Assembly (NCBI RefSeq): GCF_003097135.1
Contig: NZ_QEQL01000007.1
Span: 1 to 64,000, forward strand
Direction: 5' to 3'
Length of the DNA stretch: 64,000 nucleotides
Origin: Pseudomonas sp. URIL14HWK12:I12
GTDB taxonomy: Bacteria > Pseudomonadota > Gammaproteobacteria > Pseudomonadales > Pseudomonadaceae
The translations under genes and the position numbers were made by a program. Positions 22,778-31,943 of this stretch are shown here, piece by piece; position 1 is the stretch's first letter, and each line of letters starts with the position of its first letter. Under the pieces are notes generated by a model. The model did not search any database, was not told where the DNA came from, and saw only the letters and a program-made list of their open reading frames with translations.

Positions 22778-23379
22778 TGCGTGTCGGGCTGGCCATTATC
22801 CTTCTTTGCCTGTGCACGAACGCCACGGCGCAGGTGTACACCTACACCGATAGCAACGGTAACCGTGCCTACACCGACCAGCCACGTCCGGGCGCAAAGC
22901 CGGTTTCGATTTCCACCACCCCGGCGATTTCGGTGCCTAAATCGGCCGCTTCGCCAGCACCGGTGAAGCCCCCAGGCCGGCGCCAACCCCCGCGCATCGT
23001 TCATTACGACCTGCTGCGCATCCTCTCTCCCGCGCCAGAAGGCACCGTCAGCCATGCCGGCGGCGAGGTAGTAGTCACGCTGACCAGCGAGCCAGCACTG
23101 GTGCCAGGTGACTTGTTCGAGCTGCTCCTTGACGACAACCCCGTGGGCGCTCCCGGAACCAGCCCGGTCATTCCCCTCACCAACGTTGACCGTGGCGAGC
23201 ACCGGCTGGCTGTGCGGATCATCGATATCCACGGCCGGGTGGTGGAGCAAACCGCTTCGCAAACGTTCTTCATGCAGCGCATTTCGCTGTCTCAGAAGCG
23301 TCGGATGAAACCGTGCCAGAAGGGTGATTACGGGCTTCGCCCTGAATGCCCTACGTCGATGAAGCCCGCCGACGACTGA
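22777..23379 (+). CDS. DUF4124 periplasmic protein, second of a tandem pair
   Basis: 200-aa paralogue of the preceding gene with the same layout: signal peptide, QVYTYTDSNGNRAYTDQP, Pro-rich linker, then a C-terminal domain with LLDDNPVGAPGTSPVIPLTN and VDRGEHRLAVRIID. The C-terminus is longer and basic (SQKRRMKPCQKGDYG). It overlaps the upstream gene by one base, so they are co-translated. In pseudomonads these genes lie between glnA and ntrB. A link to nitrogen control is positional only. Confidence 0.85.
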   Translation: MRVGLAIILLCLCTNATAQVYTYTDSNGNRAYTDQPRPGAKPVSISTTPAISVPKSAASPAPVKPPGRRQPPRIVHYDLLRILSPAPEGTVSHAGGEVVVTLTSEPALVPGDLFELLLDDNPVGAPGTSPVIPLTNVDRGEHRLAVRIIDIHGRVVEQTASQTFFMQRISLSQKRRMKPCQKGDYGLRPECPTSMKPADD

Positions 23380-23504
23380 CGCACCAAAAAAGCGCATAGC
23401 CATGCACGGATTCGGCACATAATGCCGCGCGGCGCGTGCCTCGGAGCGACGCACAGGCCCCTGTTTGCAGCACGACGCAATAAACCTGCCTGTTTTCAGA
23501 GCCT

Positions 23505-23520
23505 TGGTTTGGATTTTGCA
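23505..23520 (+). promoter_or_regulatory. Weak sigma54-like element upstream of ntrB
   Basis: TGGTTTGGATTTTGCA has correct GG-N10-GC spacing and a perfect -12 (TTGCA) but a poor -24. An NtrC-like half site (GTGCACCAG, 23527-23535) lies just downstream, which would fit autoregulation of ntrBC. Tentative. Confidence 0.35.
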
Positions 23521-23616
23521 TTTTCAGTGCACCAGCGGATTGCCCGCGCCCAAAAACGGGACCGGCACCGGCTTTTACCCCGGCTGCCCTGTACCAAAAG
23601 AGGTCACACGCCCAAC

Positions 23617-24698
23617 ATGACCATCAGCGACGCGCTGCACCGGCTGTTACTGGACAACCTGACCACTGCAACGATTCTGCTCAATGCCGAGCTGCGTTTG
23701 GAGTACATGAACCCGGCGGCGGAGATGCTGCTGGCCATCAGTGGCCAGCGCAGCCATGGCCAGTTCATCAGCGAGCTGTTCACTGAATCGCCAGAGGCAC
23801 TGGTGTCGTTGCGACAGGCCGTCGAGCATGCTCACCCGTTCACCAAACGGGAGGCAGTGCTCACCGGCATGACCGGCCAGAGCATCACCGTCGACTATGC
23901 CGTTACGCCCATCCTCAACCAGGGCCAGACCCTGCTGCTGCTTGAGGTGTTGCCCCGCGACCGCCTCTTGCGCATCACGAAGGAAGAGGCGCAGCTGTCA
24001 AAGCAGGAAACCACCAAGATGCTGGTGCGCGGCCTGGCCCACGAGATAAAGAACCCACTCGGGGGCATTCGTGGCGCGGCCCAGTTGCTGGCGCGCGAGC
24101 TGCCGGAAGAACAGCTCAAGGACTACACCAACGTCATCATCGAAGAAGCCGACCGGCTGAGAAACCTGGTTGACCGCATGCTGGGCTCGAACAAGCTGCC
24201 GTCGCTGGCCATGTGCAACGCCCATGAGGTATTGGAGCGCGTTTGCCAGCTGGTCGATGCCGAGACCCAGGGCGGTGTGACGCTGGTGCGCGACTATGAC
24301 CCGAGCATTCCGGATGTGCTGATCGACCGTGAGCAGATGATCCAGGCCGTGCTCAATATCGTGCGCAACGCCATGCAGGCCATCAGCGGGCAGAACGAAC
24401 TGCGGCTGGGGCGCATCACGCTGCGTACCCGCGCCATGCGCCAGTTCACCATCGGCCACGTGCGCCATCGCCTGGTGGCAAAGATCGACATCACCGACAA
24501 CGGCCCTGGCATACCGGCCGAACTTCAGGAAACCATTTTTTATCCTATGGTCAGCGGCCGCCCGGACGGCACCGGGCTGGGGCTGGCCATTACCCAGAAC
24601 ATCATCAGCCAGCATCAAGGCCTGATCGAGTGTGAGAGCCACCCTGGCCACACGGTTTTCTCGATCTTCCTGCCGCTGGAACAAGGAGCCACCTCGTC

Positions 24699-24702
<4 letters not shown>
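23617..24702 (+). CDS. ntrB: Nitrogen regulation sensor histidine kinase NtrB
   Basis: 361-aa cytosolic histidine kinase/phosphatase that responds to PII (GlnB/GlnK) and phosphorylates NtrC. An N-terminal PAS domain (~10-110) carries LRLEYMNPAAEMLLAISG. The H-box GLAHEIKNPLGGIRGAAQLL holds the phosphorylated His near residue 140. N-box NIVRNAMQAI, G1 DNGPGIP and G2 GTGLGLAITQN complete the ATPase domain. No TM segment. The ntrC ATG overlaps its stop by 4 bases (ATGA), so the pair is coupled. Confidence 0.96.
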
Positions 24703-26135
<1,433 letters not shown>

Positions 26136-26171
26136 ACAAGCGGGGGCAGACCGGTTGCGCCAGGCCCGCAA

Positions 26172-26197
26172 GTCGCGCGGCGCAGCCGCCCTCCCAC
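26172..26197 (-). repeat. REP-like palindromic element (single)
   Basis: GTGGGAGGGCGGCTG...CGCGCGAC read on the minus strand, the same core as the REP pairs near 34.1 and 54.2 kb. Confidence 0.6.
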
Positions 26198-26229
26198 GGT
26201 TTGGGCGAGTGAGTCACTGATTTGGCAAA

Positions 26230-26250
26230 GCCCGCTTCGGCGGTTTTTTT
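26230..26250 (+). terminator. Rho-independent terminator of ntrBC
   Basis: CCGC-TTC-GGCGG stem with a run of seven T, about 100 bases after the ntrC stop. Confidence 0.7.
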
Positions 26251-26270
26251 CATGCGTGTCATTTTGTTTC

Positions 26271-26315
26271 AGCACGGTGCATAAGCGCACCACATTGCAC
26301 CGCACCAATGCGCAA
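26271..26315 (+). promoter_or_regulatory. Cluster of NtrC-like half sites upstream of nrsZ
   Basis: Several GCACC / GGTGC half sites crowd here (GCACGGTGC, GCGCACCACATTGCACC, TTGCACCGCACCAATGCGCA). None is a perfect NtrC dyad, but they lie 130-170 bases before the sigma54 element at 26442, the expected enhancer distance. Confidence 0.45.
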
Positions 26316-26441
26316 CCAACCCCCTGCCCCGGCCGCTGGCACGCGCTTTTCGGCAAGCGGCCAACCCGCACAAGAAAAAATGGATTATTAAAGTCTTTTA
26401 AATCAAAAGGTTGAAAAAATATCAGGATTCAAACCGGAAAT

Positions 26442-26457
26442 TGGCACGCACGCTGCA
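26442..26457 (+). promoter_or_regulatory. Sigma54 promoter of nrsZ
   Basis: TGGCACGCACGCTGCA: a perfect -24 (TGGCACG) and a near-consensus -12 (CTGCA), with GG-N10-GC spacing. It predicts a transcription start near 26468. Confidence 0.85.
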
Positions 26458-26467
26458 ATAGTCCAAT

Positions 26468-26690
26468 CACAACCCGTTTAGGGGACCTTGGTACAGGCAG
26501 GCCGGGGAATCCCCACTTTATGACCGGGACTCGTTGGCCAGCAGGCCACGAGCCCAACACGCTTTTGGGGGCCTTTGGTACAGGCAGGCCGGAGAACCCC
26601 CTCTTTACATCGAAGGCCGCGGCCCCGCCGCCCTTCAGCCCTTCGGGGACCCTGGTACAGGCAGGCCGGGTGCTCCCCTTCTTTATTACA
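26468..26690 (+). ncRNA. nrsZ: Nitrogen-regulated small RNA NrsZ (three repeated stem-loop modules)
   Basis: No protein is encoded here. Three copies of a ~34-base hairpin module lie at 26481-26514, 26567-26601 and 26645-26678. Each has GGGG at the 5' side, CCCC at the 3' side and the shared loop core TGGTACAGGCAGGCCGG. The third is followed by TTCTTTATT and doubles as the terminator. Position directly downstream of ntrC, a sigma54 promoter and tripled hairpins are the known hallmarks of Pseudomonas NrsZ, an NtrC/RpoN-induced sRNA tied to swarming in P. aeruginosa (established knowledge). Its target here is not known. The 3' end overlaps the end of the convergent gene. Confidence 0.85.
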
Positions 26691-27129
26691 GTTCCCGGAG
26701 GCTGATGCTCAGCCTCCAGCGGCCATCGACCTTCTCTCCCACCCAATCCCCTTGCAAGTGCCGCGCGGCTATCACGCTGAGCAGCAACTGCGAGCCCGCC
26801 TGGCGAACGCGCCATTTGGCCGGGTGGCCGCCAACTAGCACTTCACCTGAGGCCTCAGCGCCATGGGCCTGCAAGCGCACGGCGAAGGCTCCTTCGAAGG
26901 CATCGGCCTGTACACCAGGCTCGCGGTTGAACCACAACACCAGCTGGCCTGGGTGCAGCTCGATACGGTCGAGAGAACTGGGCGTCGTTTCGGTCAGGCG
27001 GCCGATCATCAAGCCCAGCATCAGGCCCACAATCGCCAGCGATAGAAGAAAGCGAGGCCATAGAGAGGCGCGTGGCGGCAACGCTTCGGGGTTAGAATGG
27101 CGGCCGTCTTTTTGCTCGGAGCCGTGCAT
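26686..27129 (-). CDS. Membrane-anchored hypothetical protein (PA5126-like position)
   Basis: 147-aa protein: a charged N-terminus, one TM segment at residues ~27-50 (WPRFLLSLAIVGLMLGLMIG), then a beta-rich domain (IELHPGQLVLWFNREPGVQ, RVRQAGSQLLLSVIAARHLQ) that I do not recognise. It lies between nrsZ and trmL as its counterpart does in other pseudomonads. The ATG at 27129 shares two bases with the divergent trmL ATG (CATG). If this start is right there is no intergenic space, so an internal start may be the true one. Its 3' end overlaps the nrsZ terminator. Confidence 0.65.
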   Translation of the reverse strand: MHGSEQKDGRHSNPEALPPRASLWPRFLLSLAIVGLMLGLMIGRLTETTPSSLDRIELHPGQLVLWFNREPGVQADAFEGAFAVRLQAHGAEASGEVLVGGHPAKWRVRQAGSQLLLSVIAARHLQGDWVGEKVDGRWRLSISLREL

Positions 27130-27583
27130 GTTTCACGTCATCCTTTTTCAACCGGAAATCCCACCGAACACTGGCAACGTCATCAGGCTGTGCGCCAACA
27201 GCGGTTGCCACCTGCACCTGATCGAGCCACTGGGCTTCGAGCTGGATGACAAGCGCCTGCGCCGAGCGGGCCTGGACTACCACGAATACGCGCCGCTACA
27301 GCGCCATGCCAGCCTTGGCGCATGCCTGCAAGCCTTGGGCAACCCGCGGGTGTTCGCGTTCACCACCAAGGGGTCTCAGCCGTTTCATGACGTGGCGTTC
27401 AAGCCCGGAGACGCCTTCCTGTTCGGCCCTGAAAGCCGAGGCCTGCCAGAGGAAGTCCGCGAACAATACCCGCCAGAGCAGCGGCTGCGCCTGCCGATGC
27501 GGGCCGGCAGCCGTAGCCTGAACCTGTCCAATACCGTCGCGGTGGCGGTGTACGAAGCCTGGCGCCAGCAAGGCTTCGCATGA
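27128..27583 (+). CDS. trmL: tRNA (cytidine/uridine-2'-O)-methyltransferase TrmL
   Basis: 151-aa SPOUT methyltransferase that modifies the wobble nucleotide 34 of tRNA-Leu with SAM. MFHVILFQPEIPPNTGNVIR, LFGPESRGLP and the trefoil-knot C-terminus MRAGSRSLNLSNTVAVAVYE are diagnostic. Full length. Its ATG is superimposed on the start codon of the divergent gene. Confidence 0.95.
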   Translation: MFHVILFQPEIPPNTGNVIRLCANSGCHLHLIEPLGFELDDKRLRRAGLDYHEYAPLQRHASLGACLQALGNPRVFAFTTKGSQPFHDVAFKPGDAFLFGPESRGLPEEVREQYPPEQRLRLPMRAGSRSLNLSNTVAVAVYEAWRQQGFA

Positions 27584-27593
27584 CCGCGTAGGC

Positions 27594-28064
27594 TCAGGCC
27601 TGGGGCGCTTCGCCAGCAGCTTGCAGGCGCTGCAGCTCTTGCGCATACAGCGCGTCGAAGTTCACCGGTGCCAGCATCAGCGCCGGGAACGACCCGCGCA
27701 CCACCAGGCTGTCGAGGGTTTCACGCGCATAGGGGAACAGCAGGTTGGGGCAGAACGCACCCAGGGTGTGGCTCATCGACTGCGCATCAAGGTTCTTGAT
27801 CAGGAAGATGCCAGCCTGTTGCACTTCAGCGATAAAGGCGACTTCGTCACCGTTTTTAACGGTTACCGACAGCGTGAGCACGACTTCGTGGAAATCGTTT
27901 TCCAGCGACTTCTGGCGGGTATTGAGGTCCAGCGAAACACTCGGCTCCCATGCCTGGCGAAAGATCGCCGGGCTCTTGGGCGCTTCGAACGACAGGTCAC
28001 GCACATAGATGCGCTGGAGGGAGAATTGCGGTTCGTTTTCAGCGGCGTTGTTCTGTTCGCTCAT
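27594..28064 (-). CDS. secB: Protein-export chaperone SecB
   Basis: 156-aa tetrameric cytosolic chaperone that holds preproteins unfolded and delivers them to SecA. The start is MSEQNNAAENEPQFSLQRIY at 28064; the frame is open 31 codons further upstream without homology. The block IYVRDLSFEAPKSP and the C-terminal CPNLLFPYAREALDSL-like region are typical. Forms a minus-strand cluster with grxC and the rhodanese gene. Confidence 0.96.
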   Translation of the reverse strand: MSEQNNAAENEPQFSLQRIYVRDLSFEAPKSPAIFRQAWEPSVSLDLNTRQKSLENDFHEVVLTLSVTVKNGDEVAFIAEVQQAGIFLIKNLDAQSMSHTLGAFCPNLLFPYARETLDSLVVRGSFPALMLAPVNFDALYAQELQRLQAAGEAPQA

Positions 28065-28096
28065 GGCATTGGCCTTCTTGGCGTGAGTTTGATTAA

Positions 28097-28351
28097 TCAG
28101 AGGCCCAGCAGCGCGTCGAGCTTGCCGGCGCGCTCCAGGGCATAAAGATCGTCGCAACCGCCGACGTGGCGATCATCGATCCAGATCTGGGGCACCGACG
28201 TGCGCCCGGCCTTGCTGGCCATTTCGGCGCGCAGCGCAGGCTTGCCGTCGACCTTGATCTCCTGGAAATCGACACCTTTGCCGGTCAGCAGGCCCTTGGC
28301 CCGCATGCAGTAGGGGCACCAGTCGCTTGAGTAGACGATGACCTGTGCCAT
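28097..28351 (-). CDS. grxC: Glutaredoxin 3
   Basis: 84-aa dithiol glutaredoxin with active site WCPYCMRAK (residues ~11-19), the cis-Pro in SVPQIWID and GGCDDLYAL for glutathione binding. It reduces disulfides using glutathione in the cytosol. It lies 32 bases upstream of secB and one base after the rhodanese gene. Confidence 0.95.
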   Translation of the reverse strand: MAQVIVYSSDWCPYCMRAKGLLTGKGVDFQEIKVDGKPALRAEMASKAGRTSVPQIWIDDRHVGGCDDLYALERAGKLDALLGL

Positions 28352-28352
28352 A

Positions 28353-28769
28353 TCACTTCACCACGGGCAGGTTGTCGCCCCGCCAGGTGGAGATGCCACC
28401 GCTCAGGCGTACGGCGTTGAAGCCGGCCTTGAGCAGGTCGCGGCACACGGCCCCGGCTTGCTGGCCCATGGCGTCGACGATGATCAACGTCTTGGCCTTG
28501 TGCTTTTCGAGCTCGGCCATGCGCGCGGTGAGTTTGTCTTGCGGGATGTTGATCGCATCGACGATGTGACCGCCGGCGAAATCCTTCTTGGCGCGGATGT
28601 CGATGACTACCGCTTTGTCGGCGTTGACCAAGGCGGTAAGTTCACGGGTGCCAATGGAGCGGCCACCGCCTTTCATTTCATGGGCCAGCAGCAAGGCCAG
28701 CAGCACGGCGAACAGGCCGACGAGCAGGTAGTGATTGGTGGCGAATTCGAGCAGATGAGCGACCATCAA
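28353..28769 (-). CDS. Membrane-anchored rhodanese-fold protein lacking the catalytic cysteine
   Basis: 138-aa protein. A TM helix (~8-28, HYLLVGLFAVLLALLLAHEM) anchors a single rhodanese domain (VVIDIRAKKDFAGGHIVDAINIP). At the place of the usual YCxxGxRS loop the sequence is VDAMGQQAG, so the sulfur-carrying cysteine is absent. The protein is probably a binding or scaffold domain, not a sulfurtransferase. Operon partner of grxC and secB, as in other pseudomonads. Confidence 0.88.
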   Translation of the reverse strand: MMVAHLLEFATNHYLLVGLFAVLLALLLAHEMKGGGRSIGTRELTALVNADKAVVIDIRAKKDFAGGHIVDAINIPQDKLTARMAELEKHKAKTLIIVDAMGQQAGAVCRDLLKAGFNAVRLSGGISTWRGDNLPVVK

Positions 28770-28964
28770 GCGGGTTCCACGGCGTTAAAATGGCGGCCAG
28801 TATACACACCCGGCAGGGCCGGCCAAAGCCCGCCCAGCGCCAGTTTCACGGAACCGGCGCGGGCTTTGCCGGTCATTGGCAGGCTAGCCAACCTTTTTCG
28901 TCAGCCGCAGGCGTTTTACCCTAAAATGCCAGCCTCCCCTGACAACAGCCGCGAGCCCAGCGCC

Positions 28965-30500
28965 ATGACTACCACGCCCAAGCCCCTGGTCCTGATCATT
29001 CTGGACGGATTCGGGCACAGCGAGCACCACGAGAACAACGCCGTTTACTCCGCGAAGAAACCCAACCTCGACCGCCTCATCGCCCAGCAGCCCAACGGGC
29101 TGATCTCAGGCTCCGGCGAAGATGTCGGCCTGCCCGATGGGCAGATGGGCAACTCCGAGGTCGGCCACATGAACCTGGGCGCCGGCCGTGTGGTGTATCA
29201 GGACTTCACCCGCGTCACCAAGGCCATCCGAGATGGCGAATTCTTCAGCAACGAGTTGCTGGTGGGCGCGGTAGATAAAGCCGTCAAGGCCGGCAAGGCC
29301 GTGCACTTGATGGGCCTGCTCTCCGATGGCGGTGTGCACAGCCATCAAGACCACATCGTGGCCATGGCCAAACTGGCTGCCGAGCGTGGGGCCGAGAAAC
29401 TCTACCTGCACGCCTTCCTTGACGGCCGCGACACACCGCCCAAAAGCGCACAGGCCTCGCTCGAGCTGATGGACGCCACCTTCGCCCAGCTTGGCAAGGG
29501 CCGTACCGCCAGCCTGATCGGCCGCTACTTCGCCATGGACCGCGACAATCGCTGGGACCGGGTAGCCGCTGCCTATGAGTTGATCGTGGACGGCACCGCC
29601 CAGTACCAGGCCGCTAGCGCCGTGGAAGGTCTCGAAGCGGCCTACGCCCGCGGCGAGAGCGACGAGTTCGTCAAGGCCACCGCCATTGGCTCGCCAGTCC
29701 AGGTCGAGGACGGCGATTCGGTGATCTTCATGAACTTCCGTGCCGACCGCGCCCGCGAGCTCTCGCGGGTGTTCGTCGAAGACGGCTTTGCCGACTTCCC
29801 TCGCAAACGCCAGCCCAAGCTCGCCGCCTACGTGGGCCTGACCCAATACTCGGCGAAGATCCCTGCCCCCGCAGCCTTCGGCCCCACCAGCCTGAACAAC
29901 GTGCTGGGCGAGTACCTGGCCAAGCATGGCAAAACCCAGCTGCGCATCGCCGAAACCGAGAAGTACGCCCACGTAACGTTCTTCTTCTCAGGCGGCCGCG
30001 AAGAACCCTTCGAGGGCGAAGAGCGCATCCTGATCCCCTCGCCGAAGGTTGCCACCTACGACCTGCAACCCGAGATGAGTGCACCGGAAGTCACCGACAA
30101 GATCGTCGATGCCATCGAGCACCAGCGCTTCGACGTGATCGTGGTCAACTACGCCAACGGCGACATGGTGGGCCACAGCGGCGTGCTGGCAGCGGCAGTC
30201 AAGGCGGTAGAGTGCCTCGACACCTGCGTAGGGCGCATCACGGCGGCGCTTGAGAAAGTGGGCGGCGAAGCGCTGATCACCGCCGACCACGGCAACTGCG
30301 AGAAGATGGAAGACGAAACCACCGGCCAGGCGCACACCGCGCATACGACTGAGCCGGTGCCTTTCATCTATGTAGGCAAGCGCAATGTGCGGGTGCGCGA
30401 AGGCGGCGTGCTGGCAGACGTCGCGCCGACCATGCTGTTCCTGATGGGCTTGGCCAAGCCGCAGGAAATGACCGGTACCAGCATCCTGGCCGACGCTTGA
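28965..30500 (+). CDS. gpmI: 2,3-bisphosphoglycerate-independent phosphoglycerate mutase
   Basis: 511-aa Mn-dependent enzyme interconverting 3- and 2-phosphoglycerate. The start MTTTPKPLVLIILDGFG provides the first metal Asp. The nucleophilic serine is in GQMGNSEVGHMNLGAG (near residue 62). HAFLDGRDTPP, NFRADRARELSR and ITADHGNCEKM supply the other metal and substrate ligands. The frame is open upstream of this ATG but unconserved. Divergent from the secB cluster. Confidence 0.97.
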   Translation: MTTTPKPLVLIILDGFGHSEHHENNAVYSAKKPNLDRLIAQQPNGLISGSGEDVGLPDGQMGNSEVGHMNLGAGRVVYQDFTRVTKAIRDGEFFSNELLVGAVDKAVKAGKAVHLMGLLSDGGVHSHQDHIVAMAKLAAERGAEKLYLHAFLDGRDTPPKSAQASLELMDATFAQLGKGRTASLIGRYFAMDRDNRWDRVAAAYELIVDGTAQYQAASAVEGLEAAYARGESDEFVKATAIGSPVQVEDGDSVIFMNFRADRARELSRVFVEDGFADFPRKRQPKLAAYVGLTQYSAKIPAPAAFGPTSLNNVLGEYLAKHGKTQLRIAETEKYAHVTFFFSGGREEPFEGEERILIPSPKVATYDLQPEMSAPEVTDKIVDAIEHQRFDVIVVNYANGDMVGHSGVLAAAVKAVECLDTCVGRITAALEKVGGEALITADHGNCEKMEDETTGQAHTAHTTEPVPFIYVGKRNVRVREGGVLADVAPTMLFLMGLAKPQEMTGTSILADA

Positions 30501-30601
30501 GGCAGTGAACGGGGCGGCCGGTGCCGCCCTTGTTTGATCTCGAAACATTTTTACGGGGCGGGCATACTAGGCCGGTCCCCACTAACGGTGCCCTCCTCTC
30601 G

Positions 30602-31906
30602 ATGCTTCGCACCCTTCTCGCCTTCGCACTGGCGTGCCTGATTCTGCCGGCCATGGCCGACGATGATCGCGCCCAGACCCAGCAGCAACTGGAAAAAACC
30701 CGCCAGGACATCGCCGACCTCAAGAAAACGCTGGGCCAGATCCAGCAAGAGCGCAGCGGTGTGCAAAAAGACCTGAGCGCCACTGAAACCGAAATGGGCA
30801 AGCTGGAAAAGCAGGTGGAGGCCCTGCAAAACGAACTAAAAAAGAGCGACAGCGAGCTGCAACGCCTCGACAGTGAGAAAAAAAAACTCCAGAGCGCGCG
30901 CACTGAACAGCAGCAACTGATCGCCATCCAGGCCCGGGCCGCCTACCAGGGCGGCCGCCAGGAATACCTCAAGCTTCTGCTCAACCAACAGAACCCAGAG
31001 AAGTTCGCCCGGACCCTCACCTACTACGACTACATGAGCAAGGCTCGGCTGCAGCAGCTGCGTAGCTTCAACGAGACCTTGCGGCAGCTGGCCGACGTGG
31101 AAAAGCAGATTTCCATGGAGCAGGCCCAGCAGTTGGTGCAGCAAAGCCAGCTGACCGAACAGCGCGCCGAACTCGACAAGGTTCGCCAGCAGCGCCGCGA
31201 GGCGCTGGCCAAGCTCAACGACCAGTACAAGGCCGGCGACAGCAGGCTGCAGGCTCGCCAGCAAGACCAGGCCGAGCTGAACCAGGTACTCAAGGCGATC
31301 GAAGAACGTATCGCCAAGGAGGCCGAAGAAGCTCGCCAGCGTGCTTTGCTTGCCCAGCAGGAAGCAGAGCGCAAGCGCCGTGAGGCCGCCGCGCAAGCCG
31401 CCGCAGCACAACGCCCGCCACCCAAGGACGACGACGACGATGCCCCTGCCCGCCCGCGGCGCAGCCCTGGGCAGATGGTCTCCAGCGCAGGCGAGAACTT
31501 CGGCGGCGCATTCAGTGCCGCTCGTGGAAAACTTCCGTGGCCTGTCGATGGTCGATTGTTGGCGCGTTTCGGCGACACACGTGGCTCGGACGAACGCACC
31601 AAATGGGACGGGGTAATGATCGCCGCGCCTGCCGGTGCTACCGTTCGGGCAGTGCACGGCGGGCGCGTGGTATTCGCGGATTGGTTGCGGGGCGCCGGGC
31701 TTCTGGTCATTCTCGACCATGGTGACGGCTACCTGACCCTGTATGGGCACAACCAGACGCTGCTCAAGCATGCCGGCGACGTGGTCAAGGCTGGCGAGGC
31801 GCTGTCCACGGTAGGCACGAGTGGTGGGCAAGACACGCCAGCGCTGTATTTCGCAATTCGCCAGCAAGGTCGGGCGACCGACCCTGCACAGTGGTGCCGC
31901 GGCTGA
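30602..31906 (+). CDS. envC: EnvC-like murein hydrolase activator (M23/LytM domain)
   Basis: 434-aa periplasmic protein. The signal peptide is MLRTLLAFALACLILPAMA. Long coiled coils cover residues ~22-265, followed by a charged linker with a DDDDD stretch. A C-terminal LytM domain starts near 315 (GKLPWPVDGRLLARFG) and contains LVILDHGDGYLTLYGHN. The metal ligands are degenerate (TKWDGVMIAA where peptidases have HxGxD), as in EnvC/NlpD, which activate AmiA/AmiB amidases at the septum and do not cut murein themselves. Followed 37 bases later by ctpA. Confidence 0.92.
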   Translation: MLRTLLAFALACLILPAMADDDRAQTQQQLEKTRQDIADLKKTLGQIQQERSGVQKDLSATETEMGKLEKQVEALQNELKKSDSELQRLDSEKKKLQSARTEQQQLIAIQARAAYQGGRQEYLKLLLNQQNPEKFARTLTYYDYMSKARLQQLRSFNETLRQLADVEKQISMEQAQQLVQQSQLTEQRAELDKVRQQRREALAKLNDQYKAGDSRLQARQQDQAELNQVLKAIEERIAKEAEEARQRALLAQQEAERKRREAAAQAAAAQRPPPKDDDDDAPARPRRSPGQMVSSAGENFGGAFSAARGKLPWPVDGRLLARFGDTRGSDERTKWDGVMIAAPAGATVRAVHGGRVVFADWLRGAGLLVILDHGDGYLTLYGHNQTLLKHAGDVVKAGEALSTVGTSGGQDTPALYFAIRQQGRATDPAQWCRG

Positions 31907-31943
31907 CGCGGCACCGGTAAATCGGATCAGGAGTTCGTTCGAC

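Noticed and set aside
26481..26678. Three repeated ~34-base units that could suggest a small CRISPR array
   Set aside because: Only three copies with unequal spacing, each is a self-contained hairpin, and a sigma54 promoter and position after ntrC fit the NrsZ sRNA. No cas genes.
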